Made by a program: the position numbers and the translations under genes
Shown: positions 43,579 through 52,456 of the stretch, piece after piece
Layout of the letters: every line of letters starts with the position of its first letter
Numbering within the stretch: the stretch's first letter is position 1
DNA from: Actinomadura madurae
GTDB taxonomy: Bacteria; Actinomycetota; Actinomycetes; Streptosporangiales; Streptosporangiaceae
Reading direction: 5' to 3'
DNA: 64,000 nucleotides
NCBI RefSeq assembly: GCF_900115095.1
Contig: NZ_FOVH01000025.1
Location: 1-64,000 of the forward strand
Notes under the pieces: generated by a model
The model's input: the letters and a program-made list of their open reading frames with translations, nothing else
Database searches by the model: none
What the model was told of the DNA's origin: nothing

Positions 43579-43713
43579 GGGCCGAGGGTAGGGCCGGAGG
43601 GGGCCGCCCCGGAAGAGTTTTTCGACGTTACGACAAAAAAAATCGATGCTGCGTAGACAAAAAGTGTGTCACGTGTAACGCTCCTCACGACCGGACGTCA
43701 CGGGAGGATCTTG
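43579..43713. promoter_or_regulatory. AT-rich divergent promoter with dyad
   Basis: Amid GC-rich DNA this gap has a run of eight A (around 43636-43643) and a second A5 run. CGTTACG (43626-43632) and GTGTAACG (43673-43680) form an inverted pair about 40 bp apart, and TGTCACGTGTAAC overlaps the latter. It probably carries divergent promoters and an operator for the cluster's regulator. Confidence 0.55.
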
Positions 43714-44517
43714 ATGCCAGACCTGTCCGAGGACCGCTCGCTCACCCTGTCGGGGCGCTGCGCCCTGGTCGTCGGTGCCAGCCGTGGCATCGGGGCGAAG
43801 GTGGCGACCCGGCTCGCCGGGCGCGGCGCCCGGGTGGCCCTGACCGCCCGGTCGGCGGACTCCCTTGAGCGGTCGGCCGCGGCCCTGCGCGCCGGCGGCG
43901 CCGAATGCGCGGCGTACCCCGGCGACGTGACCGTCGCCGGTGACGTCGCCCGGGTCGTGGACCGGGTCGGTGAGGAGTTCGGGCCGGTCGACGTGCTCGT
44001 CTACGCCACCGGGCAGGGTGCCGCGGGACGGTTCGAGTGCATCGACGAGGCCGAATGGCGCCGCCTCTACGAGATCAACGTGATCGGCGCGGTCCGCTTC
44101 GCGCGCGCGGTGCTCGGCCCGATGCGCGAGCGCGGCTGGGGCCGGATCGTCGCCGTCGCCTCGACCGCCGCCAAGTACGGCAGCCGGTTCCAGAGCCCCT
44201 ACAACGCCAGCAAGCACGCACTGCTCGGGCTCGTCCGCTGCCTGGCCCTGGAGACCGCCGGGGACAGCGTCACCGTGAACGCGGTCTGCCCCGGCTTCGT
44301 CGACACCGAGATGGTCGCCCAGGCCCTGCCGCAGTGGGCCTCGGTGCTCGGGACGACCGAGGAGGCCGTACTCGCCGGCCTGGTCTCTCGCGTCCCCCAG
44401 GGGCGCCTGCTCGGCGTCGACGAGGTCGCCGAGCTGGTCGCCTACGTCGCGTCACCCGCCGCCGCCGGCCTCACCGGCCAGGGACTCACCCTCGACGGCG
44501 GGCTGATCCTCATCTGA
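43714..44517 (+). CDS. SDR family oxidoreductase (first gene of catabolic cluster)
   Basis: This is a 267-residue classical SDR. It has VVGASRGIGAKVATRLAGRG, YATGQGAAGRF (NNAG equivalent), Ser in VASTAAKYGSRF, YNASKHALLGLV, and the usual end GLTGQGLTLDGGLILI. ATG 43714 has GGGAGG upstream. It is 69 bases before the amidohydrolase and reads with it. Confidence 0.9.
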   Translation: MPDLSEDRSLTLSGRCALVVGASRGIGAKVATRLAGRGARVALTARSADSLERSAAALRAGGAECAAYPGDVTVAGDVARVVDRVGEEFGPVDVLVYATGQGAAGRFECIDEAEWRRLYEINVIGAVRFARAVLGPMRERGWGRIVAVASTAAKYGSRFQSPYNASKHALLGLVRCLALETAGDSVTVNAVCPGFVDTEMVAQALPQWASVLGTTEEAVLAGLVSRVPQGRLLGVDEVAELVAYVASPAAAGLTGQGLTLDGGLILI

Positions 44518-44586
44518 GCCGTCCCCCGCACGACCACGAACGACGAACACAGACAACTCCGACAGCAAAGAACGGAAGACCACGCC

Positions 44587-46002
44587 ATGACCACACGCCT
44601 GCTCCTGCGCGGAGCCCAGCTCGTCACCATGGACCCCGCCACCGGGGTTCTCCCGCAAGGTGACGTCCTCATCGAGGACGGCACCATCATCGCCGTCGGA
44701 CCGGAGCTGGACGTGACCGACGCCGAGGTCCTCGACGTCACCGGCCACGTCGTCGCACCGGGGATGGTCGACACCCACCGTCACACCTGGCAGACCCAGG
44801 CGCGCGCGATCTGCGCCGACTGGTCGCTGGCCGACTACTTCTACGGGATCCGGCTCGCGGTCTCCCCCGCGTACACCGCGGCCGACGTGCACCTGGGCAA
44901 CAAGCTCGGCGCCCTGGAGGCCCTCAACGCAGGTGTGACGACGATCCTCGACTTCTCGCACTGCAACAACACCCCTGAGCACTCCGACGCGGCGGTCACC
45001 GGACTGCTGGATTCCGGAGTGCGGGCCAGGTTCTGCTACGGCTTCTTCGAGAGCAGCCCGTTCGCGCCGCCGCACTTCGCCGACCATTCCGAGCGGGTCA
45101 GGGACTTCGAGCGCATCGCCGCGACGTACTTCACCGGGACGGGCCGGGTCACCCTCGGGGTCGCCCTCAACGAACTCGGCCTGGTTCCGTTTTCCCACAC
45201 TCGCAGGGAGATCGAGATCGGCCGCGCGCACGATGCCCTGATCGCCACGCACATGGCGTGCGTCTGGCAGATGCCGTCCGGATTCGACGAGATCGCCGAC
45301 GCCGGGCTGCTCGGCCCGGACATGGTGCACATCCACTGCAACACCCTCAGCGACGAGCAGTGGCGCCGGCTCGCCGGCGCCGGCTCCAAGGTGTCGATCT
45401 CGGTCGAGACCGAGACCAACATGGGCATGGGCCGGCCGGTCTTCCAGAAGTGCGCCGAGTTCGGCGTGAAGCCGACGCTGTCCTGCGACGTGGTCTCGCT
45501 CAACAGCGGAGACGTGATCACGCAGGCGCGGTTCGGCCTGGCCTTCAAGCGCTGGGCCGAGACCGAGCACCTCAACCTGGCGGGCAAGGACGTCGAGAAG
45601 GTCACCGCCACTGCGCTCGACGCCCTGGAGTGGGCGACGACGAACGGGGCGGAGGCCTGCGGCCTCGGCGACCAGGTCGGCACCATCGCGGTGGGGAAGA
45701 AGGCCGATCTCATGGTGGTCGGGGGCCCCGGCATAGGCCAGCACCCGGTCATCGACGGTCCGGGCACGCTGATCTACCAGACGACCCCGAGCGACGTGCG
45801 CCACGTGCTGGTCGACGGCGAATTCGTCAAGCGCGACGGCGTGCTCGTCGGGCACGACCTGCCGAAGCTCCTGGCCGAGGCCGACGAGTCCGCCGCGCGG
45901 GTGCTCGAACGTGTCCGCGCCGCAGGCGAGCGGTTCCCGGCCACCCCGACCGAGGGCTTCGACGACGTGACCGCGCTGGCCCTCGCCAACCTGGCCGGCT
46001 GA
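44587..46002 (+). CDS. amidohydrolase family protein (cytosine deaminase/chlorohydrolase-like)
   Basis: This 471-residue metal-dependent hydrolase has the urease-like barrel. Ligands include DTHRHTW near residue 60, HIHCNTLSDEQW, and SCDVVSLNSGDVI with the catalytic Asp. The C-terminus has GTIAVGKKADLMVV, typical of the ATZ/TRZ-type deaminases and chlorohydrolases. It probably deaminates or dechlorinates a ring nitrogen compound; the exact substrate is unknown. It ends 2 bases before the cyclase gene. Confidence 0.88.
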   Translation: MTTRLLLRGAQLVTMDPATGVLPQGDVLIEDGTIIAVGPELDVTDAEVLDVTGHVVAPGMVDTHRHTWQTQARAICADWSLADYFYGIRLAVSPAYTAADVHLGNKLGALEALNAGVTTILDFSHCNNTPEHSDAAVTGLLDSGVRARFCYGFFESSPFAPPHFADHSERVRDFERIAATYFTGTGRVTLGVALNELGLVPFSHTRREIEIGRAHDALIATHMACVWQMPSGFDEIADAGLLGPDMVHIHCNTLSDEQWRRLAGAGSKVSISVETETNMGMGRPVFQKCAEFGVKPTLSCDVVSLNSGDVITQARFGLAFKRWAETEHLNLAGKDVEKVTATALDALEWATTNGAEACGLGDQVGTIAVGKKADLMVVGGPGIGQHPVIDGPGTLIYQTTPSDVRHVLVDGEFVKRDGVLVGHDLPKLLAEADESAARVLERVRAAGERFPATPTEGFDDVTALALANLAG

Positions 46003-46004
46003 TC

Positions 46005-46988
46005 ATGGTCGATTTCGCAGGAAAGGCGCCGGCGCCGGCCGAAGACCTGGCGCTGCTCCAGCGCTACATCAAGCAGTGCACCAACTGGGGCCGCTGGGGC
46101 GAGGACGACCAGGTCGGCGCGGTCAACTTCATCGACGCCGCCGCCGTGCGCCGGGGGGCGGGCGCGGTCCGGGCCGGCAGGACCATCTCGCTGACCCTTC
46201 CCTACGACGGGAGCGGCCCGCAGGACGGCGTGCTGCGGTCCAACCCGCGGCTGGTCGCCACCGCGACCGGCCTGGACTACCTGGCCGGGACCCAGGACTT
46301 TCTCCCAGGCGGCGGCACCCCGAAGGGGTTCGGCTACTCCGACGACATACTCGTCATGGACAACCAGGCCGGCACCCAGTGGGATTCGCTCTCGCACATC
46401 TTCTGGGACGGCCGGATGTGGAACGGCCGCTCGGCCGCGGAGTCGACCTCGTCGGGGGCGGCGGCCAACGGGGTGCAGAACTACACCGGTCGGATCGTCA
46501 CCCGCGGTCTGCTGGTCGATGTACCGGCGATGCTGGGCGTCGAGTCCCTCGAACCGGGCCACGCCGTCACCACGGAGGACATCGAGTCCTTCCTCGCCGA
46601 GCACGGGCTCACCGTCGAGCCCGGCGACGCGCTCCTGGTCCGCACCGGCTTCCTCGCAGCGCGTCGGGAGAAGTGGGGCGACTACGCCGGCGGCCCGGCA
46701 CCGGGGCTCTCGCTGCACACCGCCCCCTGGCTGCACGCCCGGGAAATCGCCGCGGTCGCCACCGACACCTGGGGCGTCGAGGTCCGGCCGAACGAGATCG
46801 GGGTCTTCCAGCCGCTTCACGTCGTCTGCCTCGTCCACGCCGGGATCGCGTTCGGGGAGATGTTCGACCTCGACACCCTCGCCCGCGACTGCGCCGAGGA
46901 CGGAGCCTACGAGTTCATGCTGAGCGCGTCACCGCTGCCGCTGACGGGAGCGGCCGGCTCACCGGTCAGCGCGGTAGCGATCAAGTGA
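46005..46988 (+). CDS. cyclase family protein (PF04199, isatin-hydrolase/kynurenine-formamidase type)
   Basis: This 327-residue hydrolase resembles enzymes that open cyclic amides or hydrolyse formylated amines with a divalent metal. The usual HxGTHxDxxxH metal motif reads NQAGTQWDSLSHIFWDGRMW, so His positions are replaced by Gln as in one PF04199 subfamily. Other marks are LLVRTGFLAARREKWG and VATDTWGVEVRPNE. It follows the amidohydrolase closely, so a two-step hydrolysis of a cyclic nitrogen compound is a reasonable inference. Confidence 0.87.
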   Translation: MVDFAGKAPAPAEDLALLQRYIKQCTNWGRWGEDDQVGAVNFIDAAAVRRGAGAVRAGRTISLTLPYDGSGPQDGVLRSNPRLVATATGLDYLAGTQDFLPGGGTPKGFGYSDDILVMDNQAGTQWDSLSHIFWDGRMWNGRSAAESTSSGAAANGVQNYTGRIVTRGLLVDVPAMLGVESLEPGHAVTTEDIESFLAEHGLTVEPGDALLVRTGFLAARREKWGDYAGGPAPGLSLHTAPWLHAREIAAVATDTWGVEVRPNEIGVFQPLHVVCLVHAGIAFGEMFDLDTLARDCAEDGAYEFMLSASPLPLTGAAGSPVSAVAIK

Positions 46989-49059
46989 CGGACGATTCGA
47001 GGGGGACAGCGACATCTCCGCCGACGCGACCTCACCGACCCACGAGCATTCGCCGCCCCGCGGGCAGGACGCCCCGGCTCCGCTGTGGTCACCACCTGAC
47101 GACCGCTCGGATACCCGGCTCGGGCAGTTCACGGCCTGGCTGGAGGCCAGGCACGGTATCCGCTTCGCCGGGTACGACGACCTGTGGCGATGGTCGATCG
47201 AGCACCTGGGCACGTTCTGGGCCGACGTCGCCGAGTTCTTCGGCGTCGCCGGAGGGCTCTCCGCCGAGCAGGCGCTGGCCGACGACTCGATGCCGGGGGC
47301 GGTCTGGTTCCCGGGGGTGCGCGTCAACTTCGCCGAGCACCTGCTGGCCGCCCTCGACGGCGACCGGGTGGCGCTGGCCGCGCACACCGAGGACGACAGG
47401 TCGGCCCGGCTGACCGGTGCCGAGCTGAGCCGTCAGGTCGGGTCGCTGGCCGCCGCGCTACGGCGCCTCGGCGTCGAGCCCGGTGACCGCGTCGCGGCGT
47501 ACCTGCCGAACACCCAGCACGCCGTGGTCGCCTTCCTCGCCGCCGCGTCCGTCGGCGCGGTGTGGACGGTGTGCGCACCCGACTTCGGCGTGCGCAGCGT
47601 CCTCGACCGGCTCGCCCAGACCCGGCCCAAGGTGCTGATCGCGGTCGACGGCCACCACTTCGGCGGGAAGCGGCACGACCGGACCGCCGCCGCGATGGAG
47701 ATCCTCGGCGAGCTGCCGACCGTGGAGACCTGCGTCTGGGTCGACCACCTGCATCCCGGACGGGTCCCCGAGGCTCCGGAGGGCCGCACCGTGGTCCCGT
47801 GGGCCGACCTCGTCGCCGGCGAGGAAGAGCCGAAGTACGCCCCGCTGCCCTTCGACCACCCGCTGTGGATCCTGTTCTCCTCTGGAACCACAGGCATCCC
47901 CAAGGGAATCGTCCACGGTCACGGCGGCATGCTGCTCGAGCAATACAAGAACATGCTGCTGCAGACCGACGTCCGGCCTGGCGACGTCTTCTACTGGTAC
48001 ACCTCCACGGCTTGGATGATGTGGAACATCGTCGTCTGCTCGTTGCTCGGTGGGGCGACCGCCGTCTTGTACGACGGCAGCCCGACCCACCCCGACTTGG
48101 ACCGGCAGTGGGAGCTGGCGCAGCAGTGGGGCCTCACGCACTTCGGCACCAGCGCGGGCTATCTCACCGCGTGCGCCGTCCAGGGGCTCCGGCCGGGAGA
48201 GCGGCACGACCTGTCGCGGGTCCGGTTCATCGGGTCGACCGGCTCGCCGCTGCCGGCCGGCACGGCCCGGTGGGTCTACGACGCCGTCGGCACCGGCGCG
48301 CAGTTGGTCTCCTCGACCGGCGGCACCGATGTCGCCACCGGATTCCTCGGCGCGACCCCGATGCACCCGGTGTGGGCCGGTGAGCTCTCCGGCCCGATGC
48401 TCGGCGTGGCCGTCGCGTCCTGGGACGAGGCGGGCCGACCGGTCACCGGCCGGGACGGCGAGCTGGTGGTGACCGCGCCGATGCCGTCGATGCCGCTGTG
48501 CTTCTGGGACGACCCCGACGGGAGCCGCTACGGCGACGCCTACTTCTCCACCTACCCAGGCGTGTGGCGCCACGGCGACTGGGTCGAGATCACCGAGCGC
48601 GGCTCCGCCGTGGTCTCGGGCCGCTCGGACTCCACCCTCAACCGCGGCGGTGTCCGGATGGGCACGGCGGACGTCTACGCAGCCGTGGAACCGCTGCCCG
48701 AGGTGGTCGACTGCCTGATGATCGGCGTCGAGCAGGACGATGGCGGCTACTGGATGCCGCTGTTCGTGCATCTGGTCGACGGCGCCGAACTGGACGACGA
48801 GCTGCGCCGTACGATCCGCGAGGCCATCGCCGGCAACGCCAGCCGGCGGCACGTGCCCGACGACATCCTGGCCGTGCCGGGCGTCCCACGCACCCGCACC
48901 GGCAAGCGCGTCGAGGTGCCCGTCAAGCGGCTCTTCCAAGGCTTGCCGGTCGAGCGGGCGGCCGGCGCCGGCAGCCTGGAGAACCCCGCTGTCATCGAGC
49001 ACTACGCAGCGATCGCCCGCGCCAGGCGTACCGACGGCGGAAAGGATGCGCGAGCGTGA
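46985..49059 (+). CDS. acetoacetyl-CoA synthetase-like AMP-forming ligase (5' frameshift suspected)
   Basis: It activates acetoacetate or a related short acid as its CoA thioester. The adenylation core is clear: LFSSGTTGIPKGIVHGHGG, STAWMMWNIVVCSLLGG, GTGKR-like end RTRTGKRVEVPVKRL, total near 690 residues. N-terminal homology (APLWSPPDDRSDTRLGQFTA, GYDDLWRWSIEHLGTFWADV) begins well before the first in-frame ATG at 47290, yet no ATG, GTG or TTG is in frame between 46975 and 47290. GTG 46985, overlapping the cyclase stop, would fit exactly if the G run at 47001-47005 had six G instead of five. This is probably a homopolymer error or a real frameshift. Confidence 0.85.
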
Positions 49060-49189
49060 CACGCGCGGCTGGAGCAACTCACCGGCAGGGTTTGCCGCTG
49101 GTGCGCACGGCGGTCTCCCCTGGGCGCCTCGCCGAGCAGTCGCCGGTGCGTCGCCACGGGTCCGGATCACGCCGACTAGCATTCTTGGA

Positions 49190-49810
49190 ATGACGAGCGC
49201 AGACGCAGCCAGCCGCCGGCGCCGGCGCGAGGCGCCTCGCAAGGGCGACCTGCGCGAACAGGCCATCCTCGATGCGGCCGAGGAGCAGCTCGGGACCCAG
49301 ACGCTCGACAGGATGACCGTCGAGTCGATCGCCCGCGGCGCCGGGATCACCCGCAACGCCCTCTACTTCTACTTCGCCTCAAAGCAGGATGTCCTGACCG
49401 CGCTGGTCCGCCGTACGGTGGAGCAGGTCGCGAACGATGCCGCGTCCACCGCGGCCGACACCGGCACCGAGCCGGCCGAGCGCATCGTCCGCGCGGTCCA
49501 CAACACCGAGCGCCACTGGATCCAGCACGGCGTGGTGATGCGAGCCGCGGTGGAGTTGGGCGCGGTGATCCCCGAGATCGGCGCCATGTGGACCGAGACG
49601 GTCGAGCGCTATATCACCGTGACGACCGAGGTGATGCTGAGCGGCGGGCTCTCCGCGGAGGGACCGGGGTCGGCCGAGGACGTGGCGCGGGCGCTGTGCT
49701 GGATGACCGAGCGCAACTTCTACTACGCCTCGGCGGGCGAGGGCGGCGAGGACGCCTTGAGGCACACCAGCGACGTCTGCATCGGCATCTGGCTCCGCAT
49801 GCTGCCGTGA
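49190..49810 (+). CDS. TetR family transcriptional regulator
   Basis: This 206-residue regulator has an N-terminal HTH: LREQAILDAAEEQLGTQTLD, then MTVESIARGAGITRNALYFY and FASKQDVLTALVRR, followed by a helical ligand domain. ATG 49190 is preceded by TAGCAT about 7 bases upstream, suggesting a leaderless transcript from its own promoter. It closes the SDR-amidohydrolase-cyclase-ligase cluster and probably regulates it. Confidence 0.9.
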   Translation: MTSADAASRRRRREAPRKGDLREQAILDAAEEQLGTQTLDRMTVESIARGAGITRNALYFYFASKQDVLTALVRRTVEQVANDAASTAADTGTEPAERIVRAVHNTERHWIQHGVVMRAAVELGAVIPEIGAMWTETVERYITVTTEVMLSGGLSAEGPGSAEDVARALCWMTERNFYYASAGEGGEDALRHTSDVCIGIWLRMLP

Positions 49811-49983
49811 GCCGTCCGTGATCGCTGCATCTGTCGACCTCCTCGACGCTGTCCACAAGACTCGTGCCGTGACGTCCCGATGCCGCGTGCAGGGTGAGCG
49901 CCTCCCGGCTGCGGCCGGCACACGTCCCGCGAGGAGCCGGATGCGGTGGCTGGGGTGCCGGGAGGTGCTCGCCTTCGTCCCTG

Positions 49984-50979
49984 TCAGTTGCCTACGCCCA
50001 GGTCGGGCATGAAGGCGGGCGGGTAGCGGTCGCCTCGGGCGGCGCCTGGCGGGACGGCCTTCTCGATTTCGGCGAGGTCGTCTGCGGTGAGGGCCAGTTC
50101 CGCCGCGGGCAGGGCTTCGGTCAGGCGCTCGCGGGTGCGGGCGCCGACCAGCGGGACGACGTCCTCGCCTTGCGCGGCCACCCAGGCGATGACCAGTTGG
50201 GCGACGGTGCATCCCTTTGCTTCGGCGACCCGGCGCAGGGCGTCCACGAGGGCGAGGTTGTGCTCGACGTTGCCGCCGGAGAACCGCGGGCTGAAGCCCC
50301 GGCTGTCTCCGGGGCCGGAGGTGCGGCCGGCAGACCAGTGCCCGGAGATGAGGCCGCGGCCGAGGACGCCGTACGCGGTCAGGCCGATGCCGAGCTCCCG
50401 CAGCGTGGGCAGGACGTCGGCCTCCACGGCGCGGGAGATCAGCGAGTACTCGATCTGCAGGTCGGCGACGGGGTGGACGGCGTGCGCGCGGCGGATCGTC
50501 GCCGCGTCGACCTCCGAGAGGCCGAGGTGCCGCACGTATCCGGCGTCGATCATCTCCTTGATCGCGCCGACCGTCTCCTCGATCGGCACCGCCGGGTCCA
50601 GCCGGGCGGGACGGTAGATGTCGATGTGGTCGGTGCCCAGCCGCGTCAGCGAGTAGGCCAGGAAGTTCTTCACCGCTTCGGGACGGCCGTCCTGCCCGCC
50701 GAAGTCGGGTCCGGGGCCGCGCAGCATGCCGAACTTCACGCTGAGCTTGTAGTCGTCCCGGTTCCGGCCGCGGAGCGCCTCGGCCAGGAGCAGCTCGTTG
50801 TGGCCCATGCCGTAGAAGTCGCCCGTGTCGATCAGCGTCACGCCGGCGTCGAGGGCGGCGTGCACGGTGGCGATGCTCTCCGTGCGGTCGGCCTCGCCGT
50901 AGGCGCCTGACATGCCCATCGCCCCCAGGCCGAGCATGGAGACGGTCGGTCCGGTACGGCCCAAGGTTCTTGTCCGCAT
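49984..50979 (-). CDS. aldo/keto reductase
   Basis: This 331-residue NADPH-dependent oxidoreductase begins MRTRTLGRTGPTVSMLGLGA. It has LIDTGDFYGMGHNELLLAEA (catalytic Asp and Tyr), KFGMLRGPG (Lys), and the C-terminal cofactor region VVPLVGARTRERLTEAL. The usual catalytic His is replaced in DHIDIYRPAR, as in many bacterial AKRs. ATG 50979 has GAGGAG upstream. It is divergent from the MmyB-type regulator, the typical regulator-reductase pairing. Confidence 0.9.
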   Translation of the reverse strand: MRTRTLGRTGPTVSMLGLGAMGMSGAYGEADRTESIATVHAALDAGVTLIDTGDFYGMGHNELLLAEALRGRNRDDYKLSVKFGMLRGPGPDFGGQDGRPEAVKNFLAYSLTRLGTDHIDIYRPARLDPAVPIEETVGAIKEMIDAGYVRHLGLSEVDAATIRRAHAVHPVADLQIEYSLISRAVEADVLPTLRELGIGLTAYGVLGRGLISGHWSAGRTSGPGDSRGFSPRFSGGNVEHNLALVDALRRVAEAKGCTVAQLVIAWVAAQGEDVVPLVGARTRERLTEALPAAELALTADDLAEIEKAVPPGAARGDRYPPAFMPDLGVGN

Positions 50980-51104
50980 GAGGTTCTCCTCTTCTCGATG
51001 TCGCGTTCCACCCTGCGTTCCGGACGGGACGTGCGAAAGCGGAGCGTTCATCGTGGGAGAGCCGCTCCCTGTATATGCCCGGCGACCGGAGGGACCATGG
51101 AGTC

Positions 51105-51965
51105 ATGGAACGTGAGCAGCTCGCCGACTTCCTGCGCCGCCGCCGCAAGGCGATCCGCCCGGCCGAGGTGGGACTGGCCGACGGTCCCCGCCGCCGCACC
51201 GCCGGCCTGCGCCGGGAAGAGGTGGCGATGCTCGCCGGCATGTCGGTAGACTATGTGGTGCGCCTCGAACAGGGCCGCAGCAGCCAACCGTCCACCCAGC
51301 TGCTCGGTGCGCTGGCCCGGGCGTTGCGGCTGACCAATGATGAGCGCGACCACCTGTTCCATCTGGCCGGGCACCGGCCACCGCCGGCCGAGGATGTGGC
51401 CCGCCTGGCCCGTGCCGGTCTGGTGCGCATGCTCGACCTGCTCGGCGACACTCCGGCCATGGTGCTGTCCGACCTGGGGGAGGTCCTCGCGCAGAACCGG
51501 ATGTCCGCCCTGCTGGCGGGTGACCACACGGTCTTTTCCGGCGACCGGCGGTACACCGTGTACCGCTGGTTCACCGAGGCTGCCGCGCGCGCCGCCTGCC
51601 CGCCCGAGGAGCAGGAGCATTACGGACGCCAGATCGTGGCCGATCTGCGCGCCGTCGCCGGGCGCCGGTCCGGTGATCCCGTGGTGGCCGGGCTGGTCGA
51701 CCGGTTGCAGGACGCGAGTGCCGACTTCCGCCGGCTGTGGGCCGAGCACGAGGTGGCGGTCCGGCGGGCCGACCGCAAGACCATCCTGCATCCGCGGGTG
51801 GGGCGGTTGCTGATGGACTGCGAGACCCTGATCACGCCGGACCAGCGTCAGCAGTTGCTGGTGCTCACCCCGGCGGACGCCGAGACCCGCGAGAGGCTGG
51901 ACCTGCTGCGAGTCCTCGGCATCGAAGAGTTCCGCGCGGAAACCGGCAGCACCTCCGCGCAGTGA
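51105..51965 (+). CDS. MmyB-type helix-turn-helix transcriptional regulator
   Basis: This 286-residue regulator has an N-terminal XRE-like HTH (RTAGLRREEVAMLAGMSVDY and VVRLEQGRSSQPSTQLLGAL). The C-terminal MmyB ligand-binding domain, PAS-like and thought to bind fatty-acid-like ligands, follows (YRWFTEAAARA, VADLRAVAGRRSGD, ADFRRLWAEHEVAVR). MmyB proteins often repress an adjacent redox enzyme, here the divergent aldo/keto reductase. A decayed relative lies at 3988-4165. Confidence 0.9.
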   Translation: MEREQLADFLRRRRKAIRPAEVGLADGPRRRTAGLRREEVAMLAGMSVDYVVRLEQGRSSQPSTQLLGALARALRLTNDERDHLFHLAGHRPPPAEDVARLARAGLVRMLDLLGDTPAMVLSDLGEVLAQNRMSALLAGDHTVFSGDRRYTVYRWFTEAAARAACPPEEQEHYGRQIVADLRAVAGRRSGDPVVAGLVDRLQDASADFRRLWAEHEVAVRRADRKTILHPRVGRLLMDCETLITPDQRQQLLVLTPADAETRERLDLLRVLGIEEFRAETGSTSAQ

Positions 51966-52065
51966 ATGGCGCGCCCAACGCGCGTCCGCCCGTCTCCCAA
52001 GCGCTGGCCGTGGGCGGTTCTCCTGGCCGCTGGTCGGGATCGGTGGTCTGTCCGGGCCGGGCTTG

Positions 52066-52392
52066 CTAGGTGGTCTCCGGTTCTTCGAGGGTGCTTAGCG
52101 CGACCGTTTGGTGGGTGACTGTTCTGTCGTAGGTCAGGAGGGCGGCCTGTGCCTCTGGCTCTACGACGGCTGTTGACATGTCGGCTCCGGCGAAGGCCTT
52201 TATGGCATCCAGGGAGTCCCACAGGGTCATGACTTCCAGCTCTACCTGGCCGTCTGCGTCCCGGCGGAGCAGGTAGGCGCCTCGGTGGCCGTCAAGGTGG
52301 CGGAGCGCTGGGAGCACGGCGTCGGCGAAGTGCTCCCGGTAGGACTCCGCCCCCTCGGGGGTCGCGGTTGCGCGCCATATTCGGGCGATCAT
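52066..52392 (-). CDS. antibiotic biosynthesis monooxygenase (ABM) fold protein
   Basis: This 108-residue protein begins MIARIWRATATPEGAESYRE and contains AVLPALRHLDGHRGAYLLRR and VELEVMTLWDSLDAIKAFAG, the dimeric ferredoxin-like ABM pattern. Many such proteins are cofactor-free monooxygenases or simply stress proteins. The function is unknown. It stands alone between the MmyB gene and the glycoside hydrolase. Confidence 0.8.
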   Translation of the reverse strand: MIARIWRATATPEGAESYREHFADAVLPALRHLDGHRGAYLLRRDADGQVELEVMTLWDSLDAIKAFAGADMSTAVVEPEAQAALLTYDRTVTHQTVALSTLEEPETT

Positions 52393-52456
52393 TCTGGCTC
52401 CCGGTCGTCAGGGCCACCCGGCGTTGACCGTACCAGCCCTGGCCCCAAATGCGGGT

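Noticed and set aside
46370..46420. Cyclase being inactive because canonical HxGTHxDxxxH is not intact
   Set aside because: The Gln-substituted pattern also occurs in a PF04199 subfamily; the residue changes alone do not prove loss of activity.
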